DNA from: Heterocephalus glaber
Lineage: Eukaryota; Chordata; Mammalia; Rodentia; Bathyergidae
NCBI RefSeq assembly: GCF_000247695.1
Contig: NW_004624743.1
Location: 7,801,888 to 7,865,887 of the forward strand
Direction of reading: 5' to 3'
DNA length: 64,000 nt
Shown: positions 11,346-23,570 of the stretch, in pieces
How positions within the stretch are numbered: the stretch's first letter is position 1
Layout: every line of letters starts with the position of its first letter
Program-made: the position numbers and the translations under genes
The notes under the pieces: model-generated
Databases searched by the model: none
Seen by the model: the letters and a program-made list of their open reading frames with translations, nothing else
Told to the model about the DNA's origin: nothing

Positions 11346-12945
11346 GACCCTCTTAGCATAACTTGCCATGAGCTGAACCCTATCACAGCTTTTCTAGCAA
11401 TCTATGTTATTTCTTGGAAGTGTCACTTAGAAGGATCATTCTCCTTTCGCTGCCCTGGTTGCTCCTCCTACCAATTTGTCAGCTCTTTTCCTGGCCATTC
11501 TTTTGTTTCCATTCTTGCTTTTGTTTCCCCTCTTGCTTCTTCAGTGTTGTTTCCCATTTCCTGGATCTAAGATGTTCTCTTTCTGGTTGCTCCTTCCTTT
11601 TGCTAAAAGACAGTGATGCGCCATCATAGTCTAGTCTTGTCTTACTACTCCTGTATACGAGGAGGGAGTGTTCATACTTGTCTGTCCTGGGATTTCATGA
11701 GGAAAAAAAATGGGCCTATAACAATCCTAACAGCGTCCATTTGCATCGTGCTTTACAGCTGGCAAGATATTTTCCTACACTTTTCTTTTCTGTGTGGGAA
11801 TCCTGTAAAACGCAGAAGCCACAGGATAAACAGAGCACTATGTATTTCCCATATGCTATCTTACTGACAATCAAGGTGATGGAAAAGGAATGGAAATGAC
11901 TGTTGCTGAAGTCTCCCCCTGTCAGCTCTCCAAATGCCAGCCAACCGCCCTGTGTGCTGGCGGGGATCCCTCTGGGGAGCCACTCCCCTTCTCTTGGGTA
12001 GGTGAGCCGGCAAATTGTGGTATATGGGCTAAATTGTGGTATACACTGCCTATGCTGAGCCTTCCAAAAATCACATTTAGTGGAATCTTTAAAAAGCATC
12101 CTCTTTTCCAGAGGGTTCAATCTGGAATATGATCTCCTTCTGCCTTTCCACTACTTGTAGCAGTAATTTTCTTTTAGTAAAAAGCTTTCAGTAATTGTAT
12201 GTCCTTGGAGCAAAGTGAGAAGAGGGAAGAAATTCCACATCGCAGTGAATGACTCAAAAGGTACAAAAAATTAATAAAACAAAACCTCCAGGAAAGGCAT
12301 AGAAAGTTATATACCGAGCTGCTCTTTTCTTTTTTAAAAGAATTTGACTTGACTTTTGTTGGCGATTTTGAAAAGATTAAGGGAGAAATCTTTCTTTCTG
12401 CCTTCAAGCCACTGCAACCTGGCTGTTGAACCATCTGCCAGGGTGGTGGGGAAACAGGCCTGGAACAACTGAACTCCTCCTCTGCCCCCCGAAAGTTGGA
12501 CTGTTCCATCCTGCTTCTCCTAAAAGCATCAAAAGAAGAGACATTATGAGATAGAGGGCATGAAAAGTTCTTAAAGGCAGTTTGCACCCATATCTAAATG
12601 AAAAGAGATTTGTGCTACTACTAAGAAAATTCACAGGACCTTTTCACTGGAAACAGCAATTGCAATTGGAGTCCCCGGTGTCTTAACCCAGTAATTGCTG
12701 GCCCCACTGGACGTCTCGCAAGACACTGATCTACAGACAGACAGAGGCACAACCACTTCCACAGGGCTAATGCAGTGGCCAGATTCTCGTGAGGAGAAAG
12801 CACAGGGTCCCTTTGACTGTGGACTCACAATCACAAAGCTCTCTAATCCAGACTGGACATTATTTCCAAATGAGGTCACCCATACAGCTGCAGAGCCACA
12901 TGGAAAGGGATGAAAGAAGTCCATTGTGTCCCTTAAAACCCTGCC
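11346..12945. other. Unassigned, moderately GC-rich in parts
   Basis: No gene I can support. Several 60-137-codon open frames on both strands (for example 11716-12120 and 12174-12587, both minus) carry no recognisable domain or start context. A 13-bp direct repeat (aaattgtggtata) occurs at 12012-12024 and 12031-12043. Confidence 0.4.
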
Positions 12946-13645
12946 GTGGCCACTAACATGTCAATGCTGAGAGCCCCAGCCAGACCCTCGGCATTTCCTA
13001 CCTGTGTTACTGCAATCCTTTCCCTGGCTCCAAGTTCATGGCCCTATGGATACCTGCTCTCCAGAGAGCACCCGGTGATCTCTTCAAAATCCAAATGTTG
13101 TAACCTTGATAGTGATGATCCAATGCCATTCCCATCAAACTTAGAATGAATCCTAAGTCCGAGTACAGCCAAATCTGTACAACCCTCATAGTCTGAATTT
13201 AACTACCTCCTCTGCTTCTCTTTATCAGTTTTACTGCATTCCAAGCCGAAGGAGACCCTTGTATTTCTTGGAAATGGCAGGGATGTCTTCATCTCAGGGA
13301 CTCTGTACTTGTTCCCTTTGGTTGGAAAACTCTTCCCCTTGGATGTTTACACAGCTTGCTTCCTTCGTTCATTTAGGTTTTTATTCAAAAGTAGTTTCTT
13401 CAAGTGGGTGTGATTTTTGAATAACTTATTTAAAAGACCACCTCTGTTGTTCTATCCTCGAAGGGCGCCTTAGTTTCCTTTACAGCAGATACATGTGCCG
13501 TATTTATTTTGCTTGTTTTTTGTCTTCCTTACAAGAAGATAAGCCCCATGAAGGCAGGGACTTTATTTTCTTCACTGTATTTGTTATGCTTACAACAGTG
13601 CCTGGAGCACAGTAGATATTCGAAGAATAATGGGCCAGTGAAGAA
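12946..13645 (+). repeat. L2 LINE 3' end
   Basis: Collinear with the L2 3' region: 'gtgttactgcaatcctttcc', 'gtgatctcttcaaaatcc', 'cttagaatgaatcctaagtcc', a tail section with 'gaaggcagggactttatttt', and the end 'cagtgcctggagcacagta'. It is the best preserved L2 in the window, spanning about 700 bases. Confidence 0.8.
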
Positions 13646-14195
13646 GGAGTGGGCATCGGATCCTTCTGCATCCCAGTGACTTATTTCTTGCTTATGCTTT
13701 GTAATAAAATCAATAGCCTGGAACAGAGACGCTGAGGAGAGCTGCACCATTTCCTACTCTGTCCTCCTCCTGTGTCTCATCCTGTGGCACCTCAGGGGCC
13801 TCCTGCTCAAGCCCTGGGTACTCTCGTCCTGTCCGAGCTGCCTCTCCCCAGGGGGCCCCAGGCAGCGTGGTCCCAGGGCAAGCGGGGGCTGTGCTGGACA
13901 CAGGGCAGAGTGCGGTGGGAGGAGGACGAAAGCAGGACCCACTGAAGCCGCCCACTGGTCACTTGCGGCTCTTTCAATTAAAATTTGAGTTAGAAAGTTT
14001 AGCGAAATCAATAATTCAATTTCTCAGCTGCACAATTGCATTTGAAATGCTCAAGAGCCACCTGTGGTAGGGGCTTTGCTGCTAGTCACCTTGCGAATTG
14101 GATCCTTTTCATCATCACAGAACCCCCTGTGGGACCACCTTGCTCTGGACCCTCTTCCTAGACGTTAGAGCAATACGCTAGCAGCGTTGTCAAAT
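13646..14195. other. Unassigned GC-rich stretch
   Basis: 13740-13960 is GC-rich and stays open in several frames on both strands, as GC-rich DNA often does. No domain or splice framework is convincing. Confidence 0.35.
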
Positions 14196-14199
14196 CGGT

Positions 14200-14560
14200 G
14201 TGATTTATTGAAAAGCAGCCACGAGCAGCCACCAGGTTCCGGGTGCCGAAAGAGCGATCGGGAAATCAGAAACGACTGGAAGAAGTTCTTCTCCACAGAG
14301 CCTCCACCTGAGGAAAGTCCTGGGCCCACACTGCTTGCCGAGTGAAGCAAAGCAAGCTCCTGCCCCAAGGCGGTCTCACTGCCAAACGGAGCCCGGCCTC
14401 CGCAGAGTACGGAGCTCTGTCCAGGGAGAGCGACACGACCCGACCCGGGGAAATGGCAAGAAACAAGCGCAGCGTAAACTCGGCCTGGCAAGGTGTAAGT
14501 CAGAAGCGAGCGCGTCAGCTGTAGGGCCCAGCACCCCTTACGTGGCAGGAAACGGGTCTC
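14200..14560. promoter_or_regulatory. CpG-rich islet, possible promoter or old LTR
   Basis: I count about 25 CpG dinucleotides in 14221-14580, including 12 within 14401-14520, against almost none in the flanking kilobases. I see no TATA box. A short open frame (atggcaagaaacaagcgcag...) runs into 'caaggtgtaagt', a moderate match to a 5' splice donor, but no matching downstream exon is evident. It could be a lncRNA promoter, a CpG-rich LTR remnant, or a chance GC block. Confidence 0.3.
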
Positions 14561-14689
14561 TTGGACTAGACCAGCCGTTAGAAGAAGGTAGAAGTGATGG
14601 GAAGTGGCTCACTTCACTTCTGGAGTTTTTGCTTTTTTTAGACCAACTGAACAGAGAAAACCTAATTTGGGGTGGTGTTTGTTCAGTTT

Positions 14690-14840
14690 TGGGGGGGGGC
14701 GGTTAGACAAGGTCCCTCTATGTGGTTCAGGCTGGACTTGAACTCAATAGGTGGCCCAGGCTGGCCTCAAACTAGCAGTGATCCTCCTGGCTCAGCCTCC
14801 CAAGTGCTAGGATTACAGACGTGCACCACCAGTCCAGGCT
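14690..14840 (-). mobile_element. B1 SINE
   Basis: Antisense B1 derived from 7SL RNA: 'gctcagcctcccaagtgctagg' and 'attacagacgtgcaccacc' form the 5' end. The internal quasi-duplication of rodent B1 is visible as two versions of the same text, 'ttcaggctggacttgaactc' and 'cccaggctggcctcaaacta'. This duplication is the strongest single argument that the host is a rodent. Confidence 0.85.
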
Positions 14841-15367
14841 CTAAACCTAATGTTCTCTAAAAGTCATATCTTTAACGTTTTACATCTCTGTGGTTAAATA
14901 TTTTTTAGAATGGCTCATTTATAATTCAAAATTTCCCTAAGTATGCATTATTAAAGTTTTCTCCCTTGAATTCCTTTTCTCCAGTTCAGAATACACAGAA
15001 AATTAGGATTCAACTAACCAATCATTTTCCCATTCAAACTGAAGAAATTGTTTTGGGGGGGAAAAAAGAACTCCCTCACAAAGTTAAGGCTGAAGCCTGA
15101 TTTTTCTGATTGGGTCCATTTCATCCTTGTAATTTTGTTCCAGTCTCACAAATATATCCAACATCTTTTTATAGATATTGTTTGAGAATAAACACAGGGT
15201 TTGGATCAAAGCACTTACCTGGCTTCCAAAATGGTTTCAAGTTTTCCTTCTTGCCATCACCTGTTGCTGACAGCTAAAACCTAAAAGCTCCTCCCAGAAG
15301 TTTTTGAGAAATCTGAACAAAGGAATGAATAATTTTCTCGGCACCTCTAGGATTTGGAAACCTGGTT
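14841..15367. other. AT-rich unassigned sequence
   Basis: No gene or named repeat seen. Confidence 0.5.
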
Positions 15368-15383
15368 AAGTTTATGTAATCAT

Positions 15384-15661
15384 AATGTGAAATAGGAAGA
15401 AAAGGGGCAAAGGGGAAGGGGAAGTGAGAGGGCTAGGGGAAAGGAAAGAAGGGAATGGAATTAATATGAGAAAATGAAAAATGGAAACAAAGTCTTTGTA
15501 AATAGGGAGGGGTGGAGGGGTTGAAGGGAGGGCAGGGGAATGGGGAAAAAAATAAGAACCAAGAGAGACTATGTAAAGGTGCCAATTTCCAATGATGAAT
15601 GTCATGATATTGTACACCTAAAATGGAGCAATAAAATTAACTTTTAAAAAAGATTTTTTAA
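15384..15661 (+). mobile_element. L1 3' UTR end with TSD
   Basis: Sense-strand L1 3' UTR: purine-rich block, 'aagaaccaagagagactatg', 'ccaatgatgaatgtcatgat', terminal A-rich run. Flanks show a 16-bp target-site duplication with two mismatches (15368-15383 and 15662-15677). Same subfamily as the copies at 63-268 and 61508-61666. Confidence 0.85.
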
Positions 15662-15677
15662 AAGTTTACATAATCAT

Positions 15678-17465
15678 TAGTTCTGTTTATGCTCTTAAAT
15701 TAGTGTTAAATTGTTAACTTAATTGGTCATTTCATACAAACTTTTAATAATTGGCAGCTGTCCATCAGGAAACTATGAACCATGCTATTCGGAAAGTGTA
15801 AGGGACACAAGGTCAAATACACACACTCCCTTGAGCTCAGTGGCCAGCCCTGGAAAACACCAACCATGTTAATTGTTGTAAGTCTCCCCTGATTATCATA
15901 AATGCAATATTTCATCCAAAGATATTGCCTGCATAGACTAAATTGCCATTTATAATCTATTAGCAATTCCACATGTGCCTCCAAATGGATTTCTGCCCTT
16001 GTGTGGCTTAGATTCTGGCCTGGAACATCTATACATGCTCCAAGGAGGCACATCCAGTCCATGGTAGTGCTATGGATCCGCATTACCGTAAGAATTTGCA
16101 TTAAATCCACATTCCCATTTCTACCATTGCAGTGTATTTACTCAATTTGAAAATGTTTATTTTCATAAATTTTAAACATATTTAATATGCACAGGCAATT
16201 AAATCCTTTAATATCATCTTCTAATGGGCTGGTTGTAATGAGTTTATTCTGCAGGAAAACAAATGGAAACATTATGTGACAGTTTAATTCTATTTATATG
16301 GCCTATAAGGGAGATTTATTTGAGGTGAAGAGAAATTGCCTTTGGAGAATTGGTGAATGTGTTTCATTTTCAATATAATATCAGAAAGATAATAGTAATA
16401 GTTCTATGGTGAAGATTTTTTTAGGAGATTCATGCATTTCCTGAACTGGATTCCTCTTTTCTTCATAAATTACACAGATCTGTGGAATATAATTGTTGCT
16501 GTTACCTTCTGCTGTGTATGTATTTGTATTTCCTTTCAGCCTAGATAGCAACAGAAATTGAATTGACAGCTCAGACTGCCACTTATCCTGAGCACCTGAG
16601 AAGTGACACTCAAAGAAGATATATTTCATTGTAATATTAACTCTTAACAAAAATAAAAATAAAACTTTAAACTTTAAAAATAAAAGATGGGGAATATCCT
16701 GTCATCTTAATCTGTTTAGAACTGTTGGCTAGCTAGTTTTGAAATTTTATTATAAATTTCCTGAAGTTCAATTCTAAAAATTTAACAAATCTCTGCATTT
16801 TTAAGAGTCTGATATATTGTTGAAAGAAAGCCATTAGGTCTTAGCAGAAAACACCACATCGATCTTTTTGAAGAAATAAATTTACCTTCCAGTCTACCTG
16901 ATTGAATCAATTGGTCGATTTATATTTTTAAAAATTTAAAGTAGTTAATATTTTAATTAAATTAATAATTAAATTTTTAATACTTAAATCATTAATGTTT
17001 ACATTATTAGTTTTGTGCCCATTAGTGAAAGGTTCCAGACTTTAAACTTGGCATATCCAGAACCTTGATTCTTTGAGGAATCCATGTTTAAGAAGTATAA
17101 TGCACTTGATTCCTACTAATGTTCTCTGGTTTATCAGTCTATCAGCATTACCATTAGAAATTTATGTAACAAGATTAGTTCTAACTGTTATTCTGTCTCC
17201 GTATTACACCAGTATTTGCCAAAGCTAATCTTTCAACCATTGCTCTAGGATTCTAGTGTTATTACTCGGTTTCATAATGGAAAGAGGGCTTGGAGAAAAA
17301 AAGAATTCCAATAATTATGGAAAATATGAATAAAATAAAGGATTTCTCAGATGTAGTAATATAGAAGAATGGGTACTACCTGATAAACAGAAGATGCTTA
17401 TTATAGTTCAAAGAAACGCAATGCCACGGAGAGTGTATCTAAAACTTATCTGACAATAGAACCTA
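15678..17465. other. AT-rich, transposon-free unique sequence
   Basis: Start of the interval without recognisable lineage-specific transposons. An open frame of 127 codons on the minus strand (15727-16110) has no motif. The block 16920-17010 is almost pure A/T with repeated TAATTA/ATTAAT cores, which could bind homeodomain proteins or be simple AT-rich drift. Confidence 0.45.
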
Positions 17466-17469
17466 TCTT

Positions 17470-17560
17470 TTGAGCTATCCTTATTGACAGCTCTCAGAGT
17501 CAGTGCTGAGCACACAGTAGATTCTCAAGAAAAGTTTGAGTGAATGGACAAATGAACAAA
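17470..17560 (+). repeat. L2 LINE 3' tail
   Basis: Short L2 terminus: 'cagtgctgagcacacagtag', 'attctcaagaaaagtttg', 'gagtgaatggacaaatg'. It is the only repeat I recognise between 15.68 and 28.43 kb. Confidence 0.6.
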
Positions 17561-20219
17561 GTGAGTTTGAGAAGGGCAAACTGATAAGCATGCTATTTTA
17601 TGGAACTTCCCAATGGTCAGAAAGGAATTCGAATTTTTTAATTTTACTTTTTCTTAGTCCATGTTTGCAGTGCACACTGACTACTTTTACCTTGGGAATC
17701 AGTGCGAGTATTGTCCATAACACATCTTAATTCTTTTCTCATCCCTCCCTCTCCCTCCATCTCTTAGTCATCTTACCTTTTCCAGAAGATCTTTTAGATC
17801 CCTGCAGGATCCAATAGTTTCGTAAATATTTGATAAATATTTACAATTAGTACTGAAAAAAAAGAAACAAGAGATTTGGGTTTTTAATGTCTTTAAGGGT
17901 CATATGAGGACAACCCCAAGTCTCTTCAAACTTGCTCACTCATGAGCTAGTTGTCAAGGGCATCCATAGGCATCTTCACTGTTATCACAGTTGGAAGTGA
18001 GTGTGGTTAATGGTATCAAAATGAAAGTGACAATTATACCTAGTGTGTTGTGCATGGTTAATATTTTAGCTCTGCAAATATTACAGAAACACGTGATCAC
18101 AAAGAGGCTGCAGGGAGGCTGCAGTCTACTCACACCTTCCATGGAAGCCTCCTTCGGAGGAGACTGGAGAGAAATCCCCTTGACTTCATATCCACATTCT
18201 GTCTGCAGAGGCAAACAGGACAGCCAGTTTCAACACCGCACATCACTGCTGTGAGGAGACCACAGAGCAGCCCCAAGTGGGCATTTCCCAGCCACCTCTG
18301 TCTTTTCAGGAAAGTGCCCTGGAGGGCCCAGGCTTCATTACGTGCCTGGCACAACACCAGCATGCCCAGCTGAGCGTAGGGCTGCTCAGCCCCCTGCCCA
18401 GTAGAGAGGAACACAAGTCTCCCATCTTCCTCCGAAGGTTTTCATTATCTCTCTTCTAATCTAAGCATTAATTCTTGGACTTCTGGGAAAACAGAGTTGT
18501 CTAATCCTAAAATCTGAAAGACAAACATCTTTGTTTTCAAATCTACTTCTGGAATTTGTGGGCTTTTGAGTATAACGTTCAGAGCAGATCTGCAATCTCC
18601 ACCATGTACAAGGCCATGGCGAGTCCCACCTATTACCTGTTAGCTGAATGCAGCGAATTAGAAGGAAAACCAGGGGGGCTGCAGTGGGGCAGGGTGGGAA
18701 TCTGGTACTGCAGTTAGATTTACAGGGAGTCCTTGTAAACAGGGTGCTAAAAAGTGTGTTGGATTTTTTTTTTTAACCTTTTGTGACACACAACAGAGCT
18801 GTGAAATCAGTGAATTAAATAGTTCCAGTCCCCTGGGCACACATGAGCAATAGCGTAAAAATAGACAGCACCCATTATAGCATTACTGTTATAGAGCAGA
18901 TGGACAGCTTCAGTTTCAGACTTTTGTCCTTACTGCAGAATTGGGGCAGAACGGGGAAACGACTGTAAATTTTCTCAAAAGAGATGAATAGGAAAGCTGT
19001 TAACTTTTTTCTTATTAAAAGAAAGAAACCTGGAAAAATTCCAAATTACACATTTTGCAGCTCTTTGACTGCAATTCTTTAGCTTTTGCTGCACAACATC
19101 TGTAGGTGGTTAAGCATTTCCCACCCTCATTCCCCAAAATGGAATATCTCGTTCCTGACAGAGCATCCAATGCCTGCACAGACATATGTTTACCAAACCA
19201 GGTCGCCGCCATATGTGGGCTGCAGTCCCTCCAGAGCAGGCCGAATATGGGTTGATTGGCTTAGCTTGGGAGGCTCAGAAGGGAGAAGCACGCAGGAAAC
19301 AGACATGGAGAAAGAAGTGGAAGATGCGGAGAGGTTGGGGGGGAGAAGAGAAAAGAGGCAGGAAAGAGAATTATTTTTCATTAAACTTTGAAAACTTAAT
19401 CTCTTGCTTTTGTAGTAAATTTTGAAATTAGAAGTTTTCAAGTCACATCACAGTCATTTTTCCATTGCTCTCTGGATAATTCCCAAGAATATTGACCCTT
19501 AAGATAATGAGGGCACAAGACAGGTCAGCCATAAGACTGAGATATGTTGATTCTGTATCTAATCATCTCTGAGTTTATTTATATGATGGATGGCTGATTT
19601 ATAGACTAAAACAAACACTAATGATCACTTCAGTTCAAATTTTAATTTTGGATTTAGAAAAGCTAAGGCTATTTTTAAAACTCCAAAAATGAATATCAAA
19701 TGCAATTATAATCTTGCTAGATCCAAGAACTAATTTTACTGATCAAAGGGAAAAAAATATATGGTTATTTCTGCAACACCTAGATCATTGACATAATTAC
19801 AAATTTTTAAATGATTCTTCAGAATAATAGAAACTTATCTTTTCATAAATGAAAACAAAAAGAGAAATATATGTTATTCTTTAAAAGTTTACTTTCTGCA
19901 CATTAATTAAAATATTTTAATAAAATATCAGTGGAGCAAAGTGTTGGCCATAAATATCTTCGAAATGCTAATAAATTCATACATTAATAATCCCCTGGAG
20001 CATATAACAGTTTTATTCCAAAGAATTTTAAGAAAAATAATGTGAAGCATTCAAAAAGGACAATAGTTTGATATAATTACCTGATACGAAATGGATATGG
20101 TGAATGGTTCATTCTTGATACAGCCAAATCACGTTACTTATATTATGAAAAAAATCTGAGAGTCTGCGAAGTTTTATCCATTCTAACTTTTTTACCATTC
20201 AGAACAACTTATATTCAAT
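17561..20219. other. Transposon-poor unique sequence
   Basis: About 2.7 kb with no recognisable interspersed repeat. Short open frames at 17954-18459 and 19015-19441 overlap on both strands and have no recognisable domain. Confidence 0.45.
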
Positions 20220-20560
20220 GGATATGGCTGAGCTTGGAATTAGCAGAAATGATTCGTCTCGAGCAACTCCCACGTGTCCTATAAAGTTTGTTTTACCTTT
20301 ACAGAAGCTTCTATTTAGTACGTTTTAGTGTCTTCCTTTTAATCTCACTTTGCAGTTGCAAGAGAAAAAAGTCAAATACTTCTCTGGTGTGTCACAGTGT
20401 TGTCATGGATACCCAAGTGTGGCCCATCACCTCCACCAGTAAGCAAACAGCTCTCAAAGAGCGCTTGGAAGAACAAACTAACCTTGCAGAGTTGTTGGGG
20501 CAGAGAGTTTTAAGCAAACAGCCTGTGGTCTTAAGATAACATATATTATTAGGAAAAAAA
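20220..20560 (+). other. Candidate conserved element or noncoding exon
   Basis: Unique, balanced-composition sequence in the transposon-poor interval. An open frame of 83 codons (20288-20539) spans it, and 'ccaccagtaagc' (about 20436) resembles a 5' splice donor. There is no known domain. Conservation cannot be tested from one sequence. Confidence 0.25.
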
Positions 20561-21829
20561 AATCAGGCTAATTGGCACTTTCTATATATGTTCAACGGTT
20601 TGGGAGGAATTTAAAAATCGTACAACTTCCTTTTCTACATTCATATTGCATATCAGTTGTTATATTGTTAGTAGAAATTGCTACTCCCAAGCTCAGTTCC
20701 TGTTTTTCACGCCTGTAGTAGTACTCAGAAGTCCTAATTATTTCCAAAGAGAACAATAAAATGGTCTTTGGGTTATATGGGGGGGGGGGTCTTTCAGTAG
20801 CCATTTGGTAGATTACCTTTTATATCGCAGGCTTTAATGTTATTTCAGATTTGTTATATTTTTGTTTTTCTTATTTTTTTTTGCTGTCAAAGCAAATTCT
20901 GCTATCATTTTAGACTAAAAAGTTATTTCTTCATTAGAATGGAAATAGATTTGTTTGATTATAGCAAATTAGTGTCTTATAGTGATGAAAAAATGAATGA
21001 CCTTTAAATTTATATTTCCAAATATAAATTGTAAAAATACATAGATTATTCACACTGAGTTATTACTCCCGTATATTGAACTTCGCAGGAATAAAAGTCT
21101 GTCCCACCATTAATTTTCCCGACTCATGTGGCAGAGAAAGTTTTGATAATGGCAGTAAACTGTCAACATTTTTACCAGGCATAGAGAATAATGGATAATT
21201 GTATCTGTGTGCCTTTTGTGTAAAATTTTGTATAACATTCTAATTTGGAAAGTCTCTCTATGCAAATCAGTTAACATGTATTGATCTCCACTGAGTGTGT
21301 TTGTTTCATTTAAATAAATGTATCAGCAATTGGAAAAATTACCAAAAAACTTATCTAGTGAGTTCCATAAACTTTATTTAAAATAATGTATGTGGCTCAA
21401 TGGATTAGGGAAAAAAAACTCTAATGCATGATAGCCAAGAATTAAAATCCGCATATTCCATTAGAATAGTATGAGTTTTGTGCAACTTTAGAAATTATTT
21501 TACTCTAAATCTCTCAGCAAAGAGTGATTAATCTGGGGGAATAGGAAAAGGCTCAGAACGCTGACAAGTGAAAACCTAGTCGAAATACAGATTCCAAATG
21601 AAAAGATATTGCAACAAATTTTTTTAAAGTGTTGCATAGCAGAACGCAGATTTGTTCCCAGCGACTGCAGATAGATTTTTCTAAATTTAATTTGTACAAA
21701 AAGCTATTACACTTCAGGCCTACATGAGAACGGCTGTAGTTCTATATAGGGGCAGCTTATTTCCATTTTCTAGACCTATGTTTTCCACTTTCTCAACTAT
21801 TTTAAGAATTGTAAGTAAGCGGGGCTCTA
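20561..21829. other. Transposon-poor AT-rich sequence
   Basis: No gene or interspersed repeat seen. Short homopolymers only (G-run at about 20780, T-runs at about 20870-20882). Confidence 0.45.
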
Positions 21830-22194
21830 AAATTCAAGTTCAGTGTGCAGAGAGTTAATTTAAATTTGATAACAAATGGCTCTGCTTTTGAAATGAACGT
21901 AGCCTGGCAACTTCAACTGGGAACCCTTCAGAGGGCCTCAATTATGTATGCAGCTTCTTTGGGAAATAGTATCACACATCTGACCCAAAGACCACTATGT
22001 TGTTGCCATGAAATAAAACTGTACGTAGGCATTGTTTCATTTCTGCACCCTCACGCACCGCGGGCTGCACTCGGTTCTCACATTCTGCACAGCCACGGAC
22101 CCACTCGCTCACAAACTCCTTTAATGTCGGTCTGCTTCTGTTTCTCTAGTAGAGTGAAGGCATCAATATCATCCTCAGAGTTATAACGAATGGG
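21830..22194 (+). other. Candidate conserved noncoding element A
   Basis: Unique sequence with an open frame of 113 codons (21845-22186), the longest in the transposon-poor interval. The translation has no recognisable domain, signal peptide or composition bias. Adjacent to element B, so it may be one regulatory unit. Confidence 0.3.
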
Positions 22195-22625
22195 CCCTGA
22201 TTACTTTTATTTGCTATGAGAATATTCTGATGCTAACTGCCAAACTGCCGGGGTCAAAGTCAGGAGGGGGAAGCGCAAAGATAAGGAAAGGGTTAAACCT
22301 TTCACATCATTTCAATTTTTTTTTCAAAATGGCTGCTTTGTCTGTGTGCATACACCAATAGCAAATGTCCTTCTGTTATTGTACAGCCAATTTGATGTGT
22401 CAAGTATTCATATGCTAATAACAGTACAGTTTCTCACTTTTTCACAGATAAATGGTAAAGATTGTTACAGACAGTGAAACACAAGAATAAACAGCTTTTA
22501 TTTCAGACGCGATAAATTACTTTCCATTCAAATAACATGCGACACACGCTGCTGACCATTTTGTTTCTATTCACTGTTAGTTTGCCTTCTGGGTGTGTTT
22601 TTTTAGAATAGTTTGAAAATATTTA
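22195..22625. promoter_or_regulatory. Candidate conserved regulatory element B
   Basis: Unique sequence packed with recognisable factor cores: AAAATGGC (YY1-like, 22326-22333), CTTTGT (SOX-like, 22336-22341), two CCAAT boxes (22355-22359, 22387-22391) and ATGCTAAT (POU octamer-like, 22412-22419), all within 95 bases. Such clustering in repeat-free DNA is typical of developmental enhancers. Each core alone is common, so this is inference. Confidence 0.35.
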
Positions 22626-23528
22626 ACAGATATGGACAGAGTTGTTACTAATGACTTGATTGCATTAATTTGCTTTCTAGTCATTTCATCCCTCAAAGTT
22701 CATTTTTATGCTCAGTTATTACAGTGGGAGAAAGTTTGATGGAAAATCTGACAGTATTTCCCTAACATCGTAAAATCAGGTCTTTTAAAGCTTGGTAATG
22801 ACAGTATTTGAAGAATGGATATCTTCCTTTCCAGGTTGGCAGAAATGCCAGTTAGTAAACAAAATCCTTCGCTAAGAAAAGTCACCTAAAAGGGGACATT
22901 TGAATGAAATTTAAGCTGTGTCAAAACAACTTGGAATCACATTGGTTTTCTAAATCATAAATATCTTTTTTAAAAGGCTGAGTTGTTTAAATATACACCA
23001 TTAAAACATGGGTTTATTGCCGGGACAGACAAATTCATGCAGAGGCAGGGGTGAAGGTGGGCAGTGGAAGTGGAGTTGGAGAAATAATTAACCAGTTCTT
23101 AAAGAAGTATTTTTTTTAAAAAAAAAAAAGTACCCACAAACGTGCATTGATGACAGAGTTGTACAGGAAAAGGAACGCTTTTTTTTTCATGAATTTTACA
23201 AAATGTGCTTATATACTCTAGTTTTTCCTTCCAGGAACAAGAATTAAAACAACATAAACAAAGTTGATGATTCACGTCTTAAATTCACTTTATTGTGCAT
23301 ACATCTTTTGTCTGAACATTACATATGACCATTTTGTTAATTTATATTTGATTCTCTATAATTGTTACATATGCTTGAGTTAATTATTTGTATTCATGGG
23401 AAGCATACAAAATAAAAAGATACACATGAAGAAAAGTAGCTCAGTTCATTGTGGGTTAGAAGATGATGAGAGCTTTTAAAAGTAGATCAGACAAAACTTT
23501 CCCCCACCCCCGAGTTGCTCAAACTTAA

Positions 23529-23570
23529 GGAGAGGGAGGGAGGGAGAGAGAGAGAAAGAAAGAGAGAGAG
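23529..23570. repeat. GA-rich simple repeat
   Basis: Run of GGGA, GA and GAAA units on the plus strand, followed by 'tatcaac'. Not attached to a recognisable SINE tail. Confidence 0.85.

Noticed and set aside
12012..12043. 13-bp direct repeat aaattgtggtata
   Set aside because: Short, two copies, no further structure around it.
12174..12587. 137-codon open frame on the minus strand
   Set aside because: No recognisable domain, low-complexity S/F/K-rich translation, competing frames on both strands.
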